NCBI RefSeq assembly: GCF_022808955.1 | Contig: NZ_JAKZEY010000014.1 | Coordinates: forward strand, 1-38,920 | Direction: 5' to 3' | From: Anaerococcus sp. AGMB09787 | Lineage (GTDB): Bacteria > Bacillota > Clostridia > Tissierellales > Peptoniphilaceae | DNA: 38,920 nucleotides | Part shown: one piece after another, positions 26,260 through 33,254 of the stretch | Layout: every line of letters begins with the position of its first letter | How positions within the stretch are numbered: position 1 is the stretch's first letter | Notes under the pieces: model-generated | Told to the model about the DNA's origin: nothing | What the model saw: only the letters and a program-made list of their open reading frames with translations | Database searches by the model: none | Program-made: the position numbers and the translations under genes

Positions 26260-26864
26260 CAAAAAAGCTCTCCTATAACCCTAGAAATAATATCATAGGC
26301 AAAGCCCTTAGATGCAAGGTGCCTATAGACCTTGTTTTTATTTTCAAAAGAATAATCGCCCCTGGCCTTTTTTTTAGCAAAATAGAGGGCCTTCTCATAC
26401 TCATCTTCACTATCAATAAGTTCATCAAGGGACCTATTAATCAAATCATCATCTATCCCCTTGGCCCTTAGCTTGTAGCTGATTTTATTTCTGGGCCAGG
26501 AATTAATCTCTGACTTATCCCTAATAAAAGATCTCACATAGGCCTCATCATCTACCAAATGATATTCATCAAGAAAGTCCATTACCCTATCAATAATAGA
26601 AGGGTCATAGTCCTTATCCATGAGGATCTTCCTTAGCTCAAAGGAAGTCTTATTGGCATAGGAAATACGTTTTAGGACGTAATTCTTGGCTTTATTATAA
26701 GAATTTTCCTCAATAATAAGCTTGTAAAGGTCAAAATCCACCTCATCTCCTTTGGTAAAATTATTCTCGTGGAAGAAATCATAGGAAGTATAGAAAGACT
26801 CACCCTCTATAGTAAGCCTCACAAGCTCATACTTGTCGCTATATTCTATTGAATCAATAATCAT
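26259..26864 (-). CDS. recX: Regulatory protein RecX
   Basis: A modulator of RecA filaments, 201 residues, made of three-helix tandem units. The recognisable features are AKNYVLKRISYANKTSFELR (first unit), IIDRVMDFLDEYHLVDDEAYV (split over the second unit) and IDDDLINRSLDEL (third unit). Length and composition fit Firmicute RecX. The start overlaps the stop of a 30-codon gene upstream (ATGA), so its translation is probably coupled to that peptide. recA itself is not in the window. Confidence 0.9.
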   Translation of the reverse strand: MIIDSIEYSDKYELVRLTIEGESFYTSYDFFHENNFTKGDEVDFDLYKLIIEENSYNKAKNYVLKRISYANKTSFELRKILMDKDYDPSIIDRVMDFLDEYHLVDDEAYVRSFIRDKSEINSWPRNKISYKLRAKGIDDDLINRSLDELIDSEDEYEKALYFAKKKARGDYSFENKNKVYRHLASKGFAYDIISRVIGELF

Positions 26865-26953
26865 AAAGTAGAAACAGCGTTATAAATAATAGGAGCAACC
26901 ATAGCAAGGGCTACAACTACAGCAAAAATTTTTAAAATAGTTTTCTTATTCAT
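26861..26953 (-). CDS. 30-residue single-span membrane peptide upstream of recX
   Basis: A short gene: Met-Asn-Lys-Lys, then a hydrophobic span (about residues 6-24, ILKIFAVVVALAMVAPII) and the end YNAVSTL. Support comes from a good ribosome binding site (GAGGTGA, complement at about 26957-26963) and the ATGA overlap with recX. The size, Lys-rich start and single helix resemble the tiny Prli42/DUF4044-type peptides of Firmicutes, but this likeness is from memory of overall form and is not proof. Function unknown. Confidence 0.7.
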   Translation of the reverse strand: MNKKTILKIFAVVVALAMVAPIIYNAVSTL

Positions 26954-27021
26954 ACATTCACCTCATAAACATCTTACTCCAAAAGGGAAAAAATAAAACA
27001 TAAAAAAATTTAAAGAAAAAC

Positions 27022-27050
27022 TTGACGAAAAATAAAATCCGTAGTATCAT
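27022..27050 (+). promoter_or_regulatory. Upstream promoter candidate before the tRNA genes
   Basis: TTGACG (27022-27027) and TATCAT (27045-27050) are 17 bases apart. It could be a second, upstream promoter of the tRNA pair or start a short RNA that includes the stem-loop at 27072-27109. Confidence 0.45.
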
Positions 27051-27071
27051 ATAATCATTGAGAGATGAGAC

Positions 27072-27109
27072 AAGCGAATATATAATAAAAATCAAAAAAA
27101 TATTTGCTT
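27072..27109 (+). repeat. Inverted repeat between two promoters
   Basis: AAGCGAATAT (27072-27081) can pair with ATATTTGCTT (27100-27109) with one G-T pair; the loop is A-rich. No T tract follows, so it is not a standard terminator. Confidence 0.45.
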
Positions 27110-27114
27110 CATAC

Positions 27115-27143
27115 TTGACAGACTATTAATTAAATAGTATACT
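27115..27143 (+). promoter_or_regulatory. Promoter of the tRNA-His/tRNA-Leu genes
   Basis: A perfect TTGACA (27115-27120) and TATACT (27138-27143) are 17 bases apart, ending 16 bases before the mature tRNA-His. Confidence 0.85.
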
Positions 27144-27159
27144 ATAAAAGTAATGGCTT

Positions 27160-27237
27160 GGTGGGTATGGTCCAGTTGGTTAAGACACCTGGTTGTGGCC
27201 CAGGAGGCCGTGAGTTCGAGTCTCACTACTCACCCCA
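27160..27237 (+). tRNA. tRNA-His (GTG)
   Basis: Acceptor GTGGGTA (27161-27167) pairs with TACTCAC (27227-27233). The extra 5' G at 27160 lies opposite discriminator C27234, the mark of histidine tRNA. The anticodon stem is CCTGG/CCAGG with loop TTGTGGC, anticodon GTG. The T arm contains GTTCGAG. CCA is encoded at 27235-27237. Confidence 0.95.
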
Positions 27238-27240
27238 TAT

Positions 27241-27326
27241 GCGGGATTGGCGGAATTGGCAGACGCGCTAGACTTAGGATCTAGTGGGAATTTCTCGTGA
27301 AGGTTCGACTCCTTTATCCCGCACCA
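27241..27326 (+). tRNA. tRNA-Leu (TAG)
   Basis: Acceptor GCGGGAT pairs with ATCCCGC. The anticodon stem is CTAGA/TCTAG with loop CTTAGGA, anticodon TAG. A long variable arm (TGGGAATTTCTCGTG) is typical of leucine tRNA, and the T arm has GGTTCGACTCC. CCA is encoded at 27324-27326. Three bases separate it from tRNA-His. Confidence 0.95.
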
Positions 27327-27334
27327 AAGAGTGC

Positions 27335-27366
27335 AAGGAATGTTGGTTAACAGCATTCCTTTTTTT
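27335..27366 (+). terminator. Terminator after the tRNA genes
   Basis: An eleven-pair stem with one G-T pair, AAGGAATGTTG (27335-27345) with CAGCATTCCTT (27351-27361), has a five-base loop and runs into a T tract. Confidence 0.85.
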
Positions 27367-27400
27367 GTACCTAAAAATGCTAGCTACTTAGAAATAGGGT

Positions 27401-27428
27401 TTGATTTTTATGACTTGTGTAATACAAT
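27401..27428 (+). promoter_or_regulatory. Promoter of the toxin-antitoxin pair
   Basis: TTGATT (27401-27406) and TACAAT (27423-27428) are 16 bases apart, 22 bases before the antitoxin start. A short palindromic stretch ATACAATAGTAGTAT overlaps the -10 box and is a possible site for antitoxin autoregulation. Confidence 0.6.
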
Positions 27429-27450
27429 AGTAGTATAAAGGGGTGATAAG

Positions 27451-27678
27451 ATGGATACAATCGTTAAATCAATAAGGTTTACTAGTGAAGAAGAAAAACT
27501 TATTAATGACTATGCTAAATTTGCTAATAAGACTTTTTCTGATGTTGTAAAAAGTGCCATACTCGAAAAACTTGAAGACGAATATGACTTAAAATTGGCT
27601 GAAGAGGCCTACCAAGAATATCTCAAGGATCCTGTAACTTATAGTATGGAAGATTTGTATAGGGAATTAGATGTATAA
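27451..27678 (+). CDS. Ribbon-helix-helix antitoxin (RelB/StbD-like)
   Basis: A 75-residue protein with an N-terminal ribbon-helix-helix: the strand IVKSIRFT is followed by helices EEEKLINDYAKFAN and TFSDVVKSAILEKLE. The acidic C-terminal half (EEAYQEYLKDPVTYSMEDLY) would wrap and neutralise the toxin. It overlaps the next gene by eight bases, as toxin-antitoxin pairs usually do. The ribosome binding site is GGGGTG at 27439-27444. The antitoxin probably represses its own promoter together with the toxin. Confidence 0.88.
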   Translation: MDTIVKSIRFTSEEEKLINDYAKFANKTFSDVVKSAILEKLEDEYDLKLAEEAYQEYLKDPVTYSMEDLYRELDV

Positions 27679-27934
27679 GTTAGTTAGAAGCAAGTCTTTT
27701 GATAATACTTTCAAAAAAATAGATAAGCATGAAGCCAGACTTATATTGAAGTATATAAAAAATAATATTGATGGAATTGAAGATCCTAGAAGCAAGGGAC
27801 GTGCCTTGGTAGGAGACAAGAAAGGCTACTGGAGGTATAGGATAGGTAACTATAGACTTATTTGCAAAATAGAAGACGACAAACTCCTAATCCTTGCCCT
27901 TGCAGTAGGCCATAGGAGAGAAATCTATAAGTAA
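27671..27934 (+). CDS. RelE/ParE-family toxin
   Basis: An 87-residue basic protein. YWRYRIGNYRLICKIED and the ending VGHRREIYK match the RelE fold, with the C-terminal Arg and Tyr positions used for mRNA cleavage in RelE-type toxins. Cleavage of ribosome-bound mRNA is known for the family and inferred here. The pair lies between tRNA genes and thiD, bounded by its own promoter and terminator, and so has the look of an inserted cassette. Confidence 0.88.
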   Translation: MYKLVRSKSFDNTFKKIDKHEARLILKYIKNNIDGIEDPRSKGRALVGDKKGYWRYRIGNYRLICKIEDDKLLILALAVGHRREIYK

Positions 27935-27960
27935 GGGTCATCAGGCGGTGGCCCTTTTTT
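27935..27960 (+). terminator. Terminator after the toxin gene
   Basis: An eight-pair stem, GGGTCATC (27935-27942) with GGTGGCCC (27947-27954), has a four-base loop and six T, starting directly after the stop codon. Confidence 0.85.
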
Positions 27961-28011
27961 AGATTTTTCCTATAATTCTTATCTAACCTTAGCAAATGAG
28001 AAAGCCCTTTC

Positions 28012-28040
28012 TTGTATTTGTTCCTTTCCTACCATATAGT
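28012..28040 (+). promoter_or_regulatory. Promoter of thiD
   Basis: TTGTAT (28012-28017) and TATAGT (28035-28040) are 17 bases apart. Transcription from here would give a leader of about 117 bases before the thiD start codon. Confidence 0.6.
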
Positions 28041-28046
28041 AAAAGT

Positions 28047-28163
28047 GAATAAGATATAAGCCTTTGGCTTAGGATGATTATGCTAGCCTTTGGGCTTGCA
28101 GTACTATTGATGAGGGGCTTAGAAGCTCCTATTTTTATTTAAAGAATTTGAAAGGTGGTTTTT
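28047..28163 (+). promoter_or_regulatory. Structured thiD leader with terminator-like hairpin
   Basis: Three hairpins follow each other: AAGCC/GGCTT (28058-28070, loop TTT), GCTAGCC/GGCTTGC (28082-28099, one mismatch) and AGGGGCT/AGCTCCT (28113-28130, loop TAGA), the last followed by ATTTTTATTT. The arms share AGCC and GGCTT, so they can swap partners and form exclusive structures. This is the form of a transcription attenuator. No TPP riboswitch consensus is seen. The ribosome binding site AAAGGTGG is at 28151-28158. Confidence 0.5.
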
Positions 28164-28970
28164 ATGAAAACAGCTCTTACAATAGCAGGTTCTGATAGTT
28201 CTGGTGGTGCAGGGATCCAAGCCGATCTTAAGACTATGATTATGAATGGTGTCTATGGGATGAGTGCTATAACTTCTCTTACTGCTCAAAATACTACTGG
28301 GGTCTTTGCTATTAAAGATGTTAGTGATGATTTTTTGAAGGAAGAATTGGATTCGGTTTTTGAAGATATTTATCCTGATGCTGTAAAAATAGGTATGGTA
28401 TCAACTTCTTCATTGATTAGGACCATAGTTGAGAGATTAAACCATTACCAGGCAAAAAATATTGTCCTTGATCCAGTTATGGTAGCTACTAGTGGCGCAG
28501 TTCTTATAAATGATGATGCTATAGAAATTCTAAAGAATGAACTTGTTCCGATAGCAAGCCTTATAACACCAAATATCCCTGAGGCTGAGATCCTTATAGG
28601 GGAGAAGATTACTAGTGAAGATGATATGGTTAGGGCAGGTGCAAAGATATATGATACATACAAGGTGGCAGCTTTGATTAAGGGAGGTCATAAGGTAAAT
28701 GATGCCAATGATCTCTTATATAATGAAAGGTCCTATACTTGGTTTAAGGGGAAGAGAATAGATAATCCAAATACCCATGGGACAGGTTGTACCCTATCAT
28801 CAGCTATAGCATCAAACCTTGCCAATGGATTTGATCTAGAAGATGCTGTAAAAAGGGCTAAGGATTATATCTCTGGAGCCTTGGCAGCAGGACTTGATCT
28901 TGGTAAGGGCTCAGGGCCAATCAATCACGCCTTTGATCTAGCAGGTGAGTATAAGAAAGAAAATAGCTAA
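28164..28970 (+). CDS. thiD: Hydroxymethylpyrimidine/phosphomethylpyrimidine kinase
   Basis: A ribokinase-fold kinase of 268 residues. It phosphorylates the thiamine pyrimidine precursor twice; some lone ThiD-like enzymes in Firmicutes also phosphorylate pyridoxine. The substrate loop TIAGSDSSGGAGIQADLKT is at the N-terminus. LDPVMVATSGA, TPNIPEAEIL and the nucleotide/anion hole NTHGTGCTLSSAIA (about 210) are intact. The ATG at 28164 is well placed after AAAGGTGG; an in-frame GTG at 28155 is less likely. No other thiamine or B6 gene lies nearby, so the physiological substrate is uncertain. Confidence 0.92.
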   Translation: MKTALTIAGSDSSGGAGIQADLKTMIMNGVYGMSAITSLTAQNTTGVFAIKDVSDDFLKEELDSVFEDIYPDAVKIGMVSTSSLIRTIVERLNHYQAKNIVLDPVMVATSGAVLINDDAIEILKNELVPIASLITPNIPEAEILIGEKITSEDDMVRAGAKIYDTYKVAALIKGGHKVNDANDLLYNERSYTWFKGKRIDNPNTHGTGCTLSSAIASNLANGFDLEDAVKRAKDYISGALAAGLDLGKGSGPINHAFDLAGEYKKENS

Positions 28971-29106
28971 AGCTATAGTTCTCGCTTTTAGTGAAGAGCT
29001 TTTTCTTTAATTAAGCTAGCTCCTAGACTAGAAATATAATATATGGTCTATGAAATAAAAAATATTTTTTAAATATATAAATATAATGGAAGGGAAGTTA
29101 AAGTTA

Positions 29107-29142
29107 TAAGCTAAAATTTTAATTTTATTTTGCTTTAGCTTA
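29107..29142. repeat. 9-bp inverted repeat upstream of htrA
   Basis: TAAGCTAAA (29107-29115) and TTTAGCTTA (29134-29142) are perfect reverse complements around a T-rich loop, 25 bases before the -35 box. It may be an operator or simply a hairpin. Confidence 0.45.
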
Positions 29143-29166
29143 AATAAGATATTAGCATCAATACCT

Positions 29167-29195
29167 TTGACAAATTTTCTTCATAATATTAGGGT
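29167..29195 (+). promoter_or_regulatory. Promoter candidate of htrA
   Basis: A perfect TTGACA (29167-29172) has the weak -10 TAGGGT (29190-29195) at 17 bases; TATCAT at 29195-29200 is a better box but 22 bases away. A weak -10 would suit an activator-controlled stress promoter. Confidence 0.4.
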
Positions 29196-29220
29196 ATCAT
29201 TATATAAATAGGAGGTAAAT

Positions 29221-30480
29221 ATGAGTGATAAAAGAAAATCAGGCTCAAGCTTTGCCCACTTCGCATCAGGACTACTTGGTGCTATAATAGGTGGAGCCTT
29301 GGTATTTTTTCTAGTTGGTGGCAGTAATGCTAACACTAACACAGAAGTAAGCCCAGGACAAGAAGTTCAAGAAAGAGCCGACAATAAAGATAATAAGAAA
29401 AATAATACTAGTATATCTTCATCAAATGGTGAAGAGTCAATGGAATCACTAGTTGTTAAAAAATCAATAGATTCTGTCGTTGGAATAAACACAATATCTG
29501 AAGTGGTTAAGGATACATTTTTTGGCCAACAATCTGGATATGTAGAAGGTATTGGTTCAGGATCTATTGTTACTGAAGACGGATTTATCGTAACCAATTC
29601 CCACGTAGTAAGCGATGGTAATGTAAATAAGATAAATGTTGTCTATTCTGATGGCGAGACCCAAGAAGCCAAACTCGTTTGGAATGACCAATCCCTAGAC
29701 CTCGCTATAATAAAAGTAGATGGCAAGGACCTACCAGCTATCGAACTTGGAGATAGTGATGAGATGGGAGTTGGTGATAGGGTAGTGGCTATAGGTAACC
29801 CTCTAGGACTAGAACTCCAATCAACAGTAACCAGTGGTATAATATCAGGACTAAACAGGACTGTATCCTTCAATACTGGTGTCAGCATGGATGGACTTAT
29901 GCAAACAGATGCAGCAATTAACTCTGGTAACTCTGGTGGAGCCTTGCTAAATACAAATGGTGACCTTATAGGAATAAATACTGCTAAGGCTGGTAATAGT
30001 GATGGTATAGGCTTTGCTATTCCAATCAACATAGTTAAACCAGTCATTGAAAAGGTAAGGGAAACTGGGGAATTTAGTTCAGTTTACCTAGGAATAACAG
30101 GACAATCCCTTGACTATTTAAAACAAATACCTAATTTTCTTACCGATGATTTGGGTATAGAAGAAGGTGTCTATGTTGTATCAGTCTTCGATAAGGAAAG
30201 TCCTTTCCAAGAAAAAGACGTGATAACTAAGGTAGATGGTATAGAAGTAAAAGATATGTCAGCCCTAAGAAAGGCCCTACTAAATTACACAGTAGGTGAT
30301 AGTGCAAAAATTACTATATATAGAGATGGTAAGGAAGAAAAATTAAATGTTACCTTTAATATCGATTCATCAAATGTAGATGAGTATAGTAATGCAAAAC
30401 CTCAAAGTGAGCAAAGCAATGAAGATAGTAAAGATAATGAAGATTCAGAAGAATTAGACTCTTTCTTCCAACTACCATAA
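29221..30480 (+). CDS. htrA: HtrA/DegP-like serine protease with PDZ domain
   Basis: A membrane-anchored quality-control protease of the envelope (family S1C), 419 residues. A short cytoplasmic start is followed by one helix (about 15-33) and a low-complexity linker. The trypsin-like domain has the triad His128 in TNSHVV, Asp160 in LDLAII and Ser238 in NSGNSGG. A single PDZ domain follows (about 285-385), then a Ser/Glu/Asp-rich tail. The ribosome binding site AGGAGG is strong. It is a single gene, with a terminator immediately after. Confidence 0.95.
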   Translation: MSDKRKSGSSFAHFASGLLGAIIGGALVFFLVGGSNANTNTEVSPGQEVQERADNKDNKKNNTSISSSNGEESMESLVVKKSIDSVVGINTISEVVKDTFFGQQSGYVEGIGSGSIVTEDGFIVTNSHVVSDGNVNKINVVYSDGETQEAKLVWNDQSLDLAIIKVDGKDLPAIELGDSDEMGVGDRVVAIGNPLGLELQSTVTSGIISGLNRTVSFNTGVSMDGLMQTDAAINSGNSGGALLNTNGDLIGINTAKAGNSDGIGFAIPINIVKPVIEKVRETGEFSSVYLGITGQSLDYLKQIPNFLTDDLGIEEGVYVVSVFDKESPFQEKDVITKVDGIEVKDMSALRKALLNYTVGDSAKITIYRDGKEEKLNVTFNIDSSNVDEYSNAKPQSEQSNEDSKDNEDSEELDSFFQLP

Positions 30481-30483
30481 TTA

Positions 30484-30515
30484 GGACAAGTCGGCTTGAT
30501 GCCGGCTTTTTTGTC
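30484..30515 (+). terminator. Terminator after htrA
   Basis: The stem GTCGGC (30490-30495) with GCCGGC (30501-30506) has a five-base loop and is followed by six T. An outer GGACAA/TTGTCC pair can extend it. Confidence 0.88.
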
Positions 30516-30541
30516 CTCACTTTTGCTGTCAACATTTTTAC

Positions 30542-30569
30542 TTGACATGGCTATTAGAGGGTGTATAAT
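30542..30569 (+). promoter_or_regulatory. Consensus promoter of the ylxM-ffh operon
   Basis: A perfect TTGACA (30542-30547) and a perfect TATAAT (30564-30569) are 16 bases apart, the best promoter in the window. Just downstream, GTCAAG (30576-30581) and CTTGAC (30589-30594) form a hairpin that ends next to the ylxM ribosome binding site. Confidence 0.9.
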
Positions 30570-30604
30570 ATGAGGGTCAAGTAAAAAGCTTGACGGGTGA
30601 TTTT

Positions 30605-30928
30605 ATGGAAAAAATAGTAAAAGTGGCTCAATTATTTGATATATATGGCCCACTTCTTAATGAAAAACAAAGAGACGTTATCAATAGCTACTATAACGAA
30701 GATCTTTCATTACAAGAAATAGCTGACAATACTCAAAGGAGCAAGCAGGCTATATCTGATATGATAAATAGATCTGTCGAGAAATTATTTGAGTTTGAAG
30801 ATGAGCTTTCTTTATTTGAAACTAAGCAAAACCTCAAGGATAGGCTATTTTTAATAAAAGAGCTGATGGATGATTCAAATTATACACAAGCTAAAGATGA
30901 GATAACAAGACTTATAGAAAAAATATAG
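30605..30928 (+). CDS. ylxM: YlxM/p13-like DNA-binding protein
   Basis: A 107-residue helical protein that accompanies ffh in most Firmicutes. It has a sigma-70 region 4-like helix-turn-helix: LNEKQRDVINSYYNEDLSL, then IADNTQRSKQAISDMINRS. It is thought to modulate signal recognition particle function in some bacteria. The ATG at 30605 follows GGGTGA; an in-frame TTG at 30590 is not favoured because it would place the start inside the leader hairpin. ffh begins 12 bases later. Confidence 0.92.
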   Translation: MEKIVKVAQLFDIYGPLLNEKQRDVINSYYNEDLSLQEIADNTQRSKQAISDMINRSVEKLFEFEDELSLFETKQNLKDRLFLIKELMDDSNYTQAKDEITRLIEKI

Positions 30929-30940
30929 AAGAGGGATATT

Positions 30941-32281
30941 ATGGTATTTGAAGGCCTTTCTGAAAGACTCCAAGCAACACTTGGAAAACTTACCGGTAAG
31001 GGAAAACTAAGCGAAAAAGATATAGACGCCGCTATGAGAGAGATCAGACTCTCTTTACTAGAAGCAGATGTTAATTACAAGGTTGTAAAGGAGCTTGTAA
31101 AGACAATCAAAGAAAGATCACTTGGCCAAGAAGTAATGACCTCGCTCACACCAGGACAAATGGTGGTTAAGATTGTAAATGAAGAACTTACAAATCTTAT
31201 GGGTAAGGAAAATTCAAAACTTGACTTTAAGGGATCAACTCCCCACATGGTTATGATGGTGGGACTCCAAGGTTCAGGTAAGACAACTCACAGTGGTAAA
31301 CTTGCTGTAAAATTAAAAAAAGAAAACAGAAATCCTATGCTTGCAGCTCTTGATATCTATAGACCTGCAGCTATTGAACAACTTAAAGTTGTAGGAGAGA
31401 AGGCTGGAGCCTATGTTTTCGAAAGAGGTAAGAAAGACCCGGTAGAAATCGCCAAAGAAGCCAAGGACTATGCTAGGGCTAACAACTACGATGTGGCCAT
31501 AGTCGATACTGCAGGTAGACTTCAAATAGATGAAGACCTTATGGATGAGCTAAAAAATATAAAAGAAGCAATCAATCCTGACGAGATATTACTTGTAGTT
31601 GATGCAATGACTGGTCAAGAGGCAGTAAATGTTGCCAAGACCTTTGACGAATACTTGGATATAACAGGGGTAATCCTAACCAAACTTGATGGTGATGCCA
31701 GAGGTGGTGCAGCACTTTCAATAAGAAAGGTTGTAGGAAAACCAATCAAATTTATAGGTGTAGGAGAAAAACTTGACGACCTAGAACCCTTCCATCCAGC
31801 AAGAATGGCTAGTAGAATCCTAGGCATGGGAGACGTCCTTTCACTAATCGAAAAAGCCGAGAAGCAATTATCCATAGATAATGCCAAAGAGCTTGAGAGA
31901 AAAATGAGAGAACAAACCTATACCCTAGATGACTTTATGGAGCAAGTTAACCAAATAAGAAACATGGGTCCACTTGAAGAGCTACTAGGCATGCTACCAG
32001 GAGTTAACTCAAAGATGCTTAAGGATGTTAACGTAGATGATAGTGGCTTTGTCAAAATCGAAGCTCTTATCAATTCAATGACCAAGAAGGAGAGAGAAAA
32101 ACCTGAAATAATTGGCAAGTCTAGAAAAGAAAGAATAGCCAAGGGATCAGGTGTCGATATCAACGAGCTTAACAAATTGCTCAAGCAGTTCAAAGAACTC
32201 AAAAAAATGATGAAAAAAGTGGCAAACTTCAAAGTAAGCAAAAGGGGAAGAAGATTCCCAAGAATGCCATTTTTTAAATAA
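30941..32281 (+). CDS. ffh: Signal recognition particle GTPase
   Basis: The protein part of the signal recognition particle, 446 residues. The N domain is at 1 to about 90. The G domain has GLQGSGKTTHSGKLA (about 107), the DIYRPAAIEQL box, DTAGRLQIDEDL, TKLDGDARGGAALS and GVGEKLDDLEPF. The C-terminal M domain starts near 300, with the methionine-rich RNA- and signal-binding segments (LKKMMKKV near the end). All GTPase motifs look intact. It is the second gene in the translation and secretion operon. Confidence 0.97.
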   Translation: MVFEGLSERLQATLGKLTGKGKLSEKDIDAAMREIRLSLLEADVNYKVVKELVKTIKERSLGQEVMTSLTPGQMVVKIVNEELTNLMGKENSKLDFKGSTPHMVMMVGLQGSGKTTHSGKLAVKLKKENRNPMLAALDIYRPAAIEQLKVVGEKAGAYVFERGKKDPVEIAKEAKDYARANNYDVAIVDTAGRLQIDEDLMDELKNIKEAINPDEILLVVDAMTGQEAVNVAKTFDEYLDITGVILTKLDGDARGGAALSIRKVVGKPIKFIGVGEKLDDLEPFHPARMASRILGMGDVLSLIEKAEKQLSIDNAKELERKMREQTYTLDDFMEQVNQIRNMGPLEELLGMLPGVNSKMLKDVNVDDSGFVKIEALINSMTKKEREKPEIIGKSRKERIAKGSGVDINELNKLLKQFKELKKMMKKVANFKVSKRGRRFPRMPFFK

Positions 32282-32297
32282 CGAATAGGAGGAAAAT

Positions 32298-32543
32298 ATG
32301 GCAGTAAAAATTAGATTAAAGAGAATGGGACAAAAGAAAAAACCATTTTACAGAGTTGTAGTTGCAGATTCAAGAAGTCCAAGAGACGGAAAATTCATTG
32401 AAGAAATCGGAACATATAACCCAATCTCTAATCCAAAAGAATTTAGAGTAGACAACGAAAAAGCTAAACAATGGATCAAAAACGGTGCAAAACCAACTTC
32501 TATTGTAGAAAAACTATTCAAAGACAACGACGTATTAGCTTAA
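32298..32543 (+). CDS. rpsP: 30S ribosomal protein S16
   Basis: An 81-residue ribosomal protein, normal size. [20 protein letters not shown] and [19 protein letters not shown] are diagnostic. It has a strong ribosome binding site (AGGAGG) and lies between ffh and khpA in the standard Firmicute order. Confidence 0.98.
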   Translation: MAVKIRLKRMGQKKKPFYRVVVADSRSPRDGKFIEEIGTYNPISNPKEFRVDNEKAKQWIKNGAKPTSIVEKLFKDNDVLA

Positions 32544-32544
32544 T

Positions 32545-32769
32545 ATGAAACAACTAGTTGAATTAATAGTCAAAGAATTAGTAGAAGATACTGACGCTGT
32601 AAATATAGAAGAAACCAACAATGATGGAGAAGTTGATATCATAATCCATGTAGCAGAAAGCGACAAGGGAAGAGTGATAGGACTTCATGGTAACATCATC
32701 AATTCTATAAGGGCTATAGCCAGGGCAGCGGCAATCAAGGAAGATGTTAAGGTCAACATCAGAATATGA
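32545..32769 (+). CDS. khpA: KH-domain RNA-binding protein KhpA
   Basis: A 74-residue protein made of one KH domain. The GxxG loop is GLHG in RVIGLHGNIINSIR. In Gram-positive bacteria KhpA works with KhpB in small-RNA and cell-wall control. There is no clear ribosome binding site; the ATG is two bases after the rpsP stop, so coupling is likely. Its stop overlaps the rimM start (ATGA). Confidence 0.93.
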   Translation: MKQLVELIVKELVEDTDAVNIEETNNDGEVDIIIHVAESDKGRVIGLHGNIINSIRAIARAAAIKEDVKVNIRI

Positions 32770-33254
32770 AAATTACAGTTGGAGAAATCACAACAAGCCA
32801 TGGCATAAGAGGAGCCCTCAAGGTAAAAATTCTTTCAGATAATCCTGAGAGATTTAAGGAGGGAGCCAAGCTAAACATAGGCGAAGAAGTACTTACAGTT
32901 GAAAAAACTTTTGATCAAAAGGGACAAAAAGTCATTAAATTCAAAGAATATGATGACATAAACCAAGTACAAAAGTTCATAGGAAAAGACGTCACCATAG
33001 ATGAAAAAAAACTAGGAAAACTAAAAGACAATGAATTTTATATCTATAAGCTAATAGGAGCTGAACTTATCTCAAATGGGCAAAAAGCAGGTAAGGTTAA
33101 GGATATAATCAGTGGTGTCTATCCCAATGACGTATATATAATCGAAACAACTGACAACAAGGAAATACTCCTACCAGCTTTAAAATCTGTAATCAAAAAT
33201 GTTGACGTAGACAACAAAACCATAGAAGTAGATAACTTAGAAGACTATGAATAA
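32766..33254 (+). CDS. rimM: Ribosome maturation factor RimM
   Basis: A 16S rRNA processing factor that binds S19, 162 residues. The N-terminal RimM barrel begins with GEITTSHGIRGALKVK, and the C-terminal PRC-barrel contains GKVKDIISGVYPNDVYII and ILLPAL. The start overlaps the khpA stop, and the end overlaps trmD by eight bases. Confidence 0.95.
   Translation: MKITVGEITTSHGIRGALKVKILSDNPERFKEGAKLNIGEEVLTVEKTFDQKGQKVIKFKEYDDINQVQKFIGKDVTIDEKKLGKLKDNEFYIYKLIGAELISNGQKAGKVKDIISGVYPNDVYIIETTDNKEILLPALKSVIKNVDVDNKTIEVDNLEDYE

Larger units (their letters stand above)
28971..29220. other. AT-rich gap between thiD and htrA
   Basis: A weak hairpin after thiD pairs AAAGCT (about 28970) with AGCTTT (about 28997) before a T-rich run and may act as terminator. 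The rest holds the inverted repeat and promoter listed separately and no gene. A strong ribosome binding site (AGGAGGT) closes the region. Confidence 0.5.

Noticed and set aside
28047-28163. TPP riboswitch upstream of thiD
   Set aside because: The conserved CTGAGA and ACCTGATCTGGATAATGCCAG-like elements are not present in the leader.
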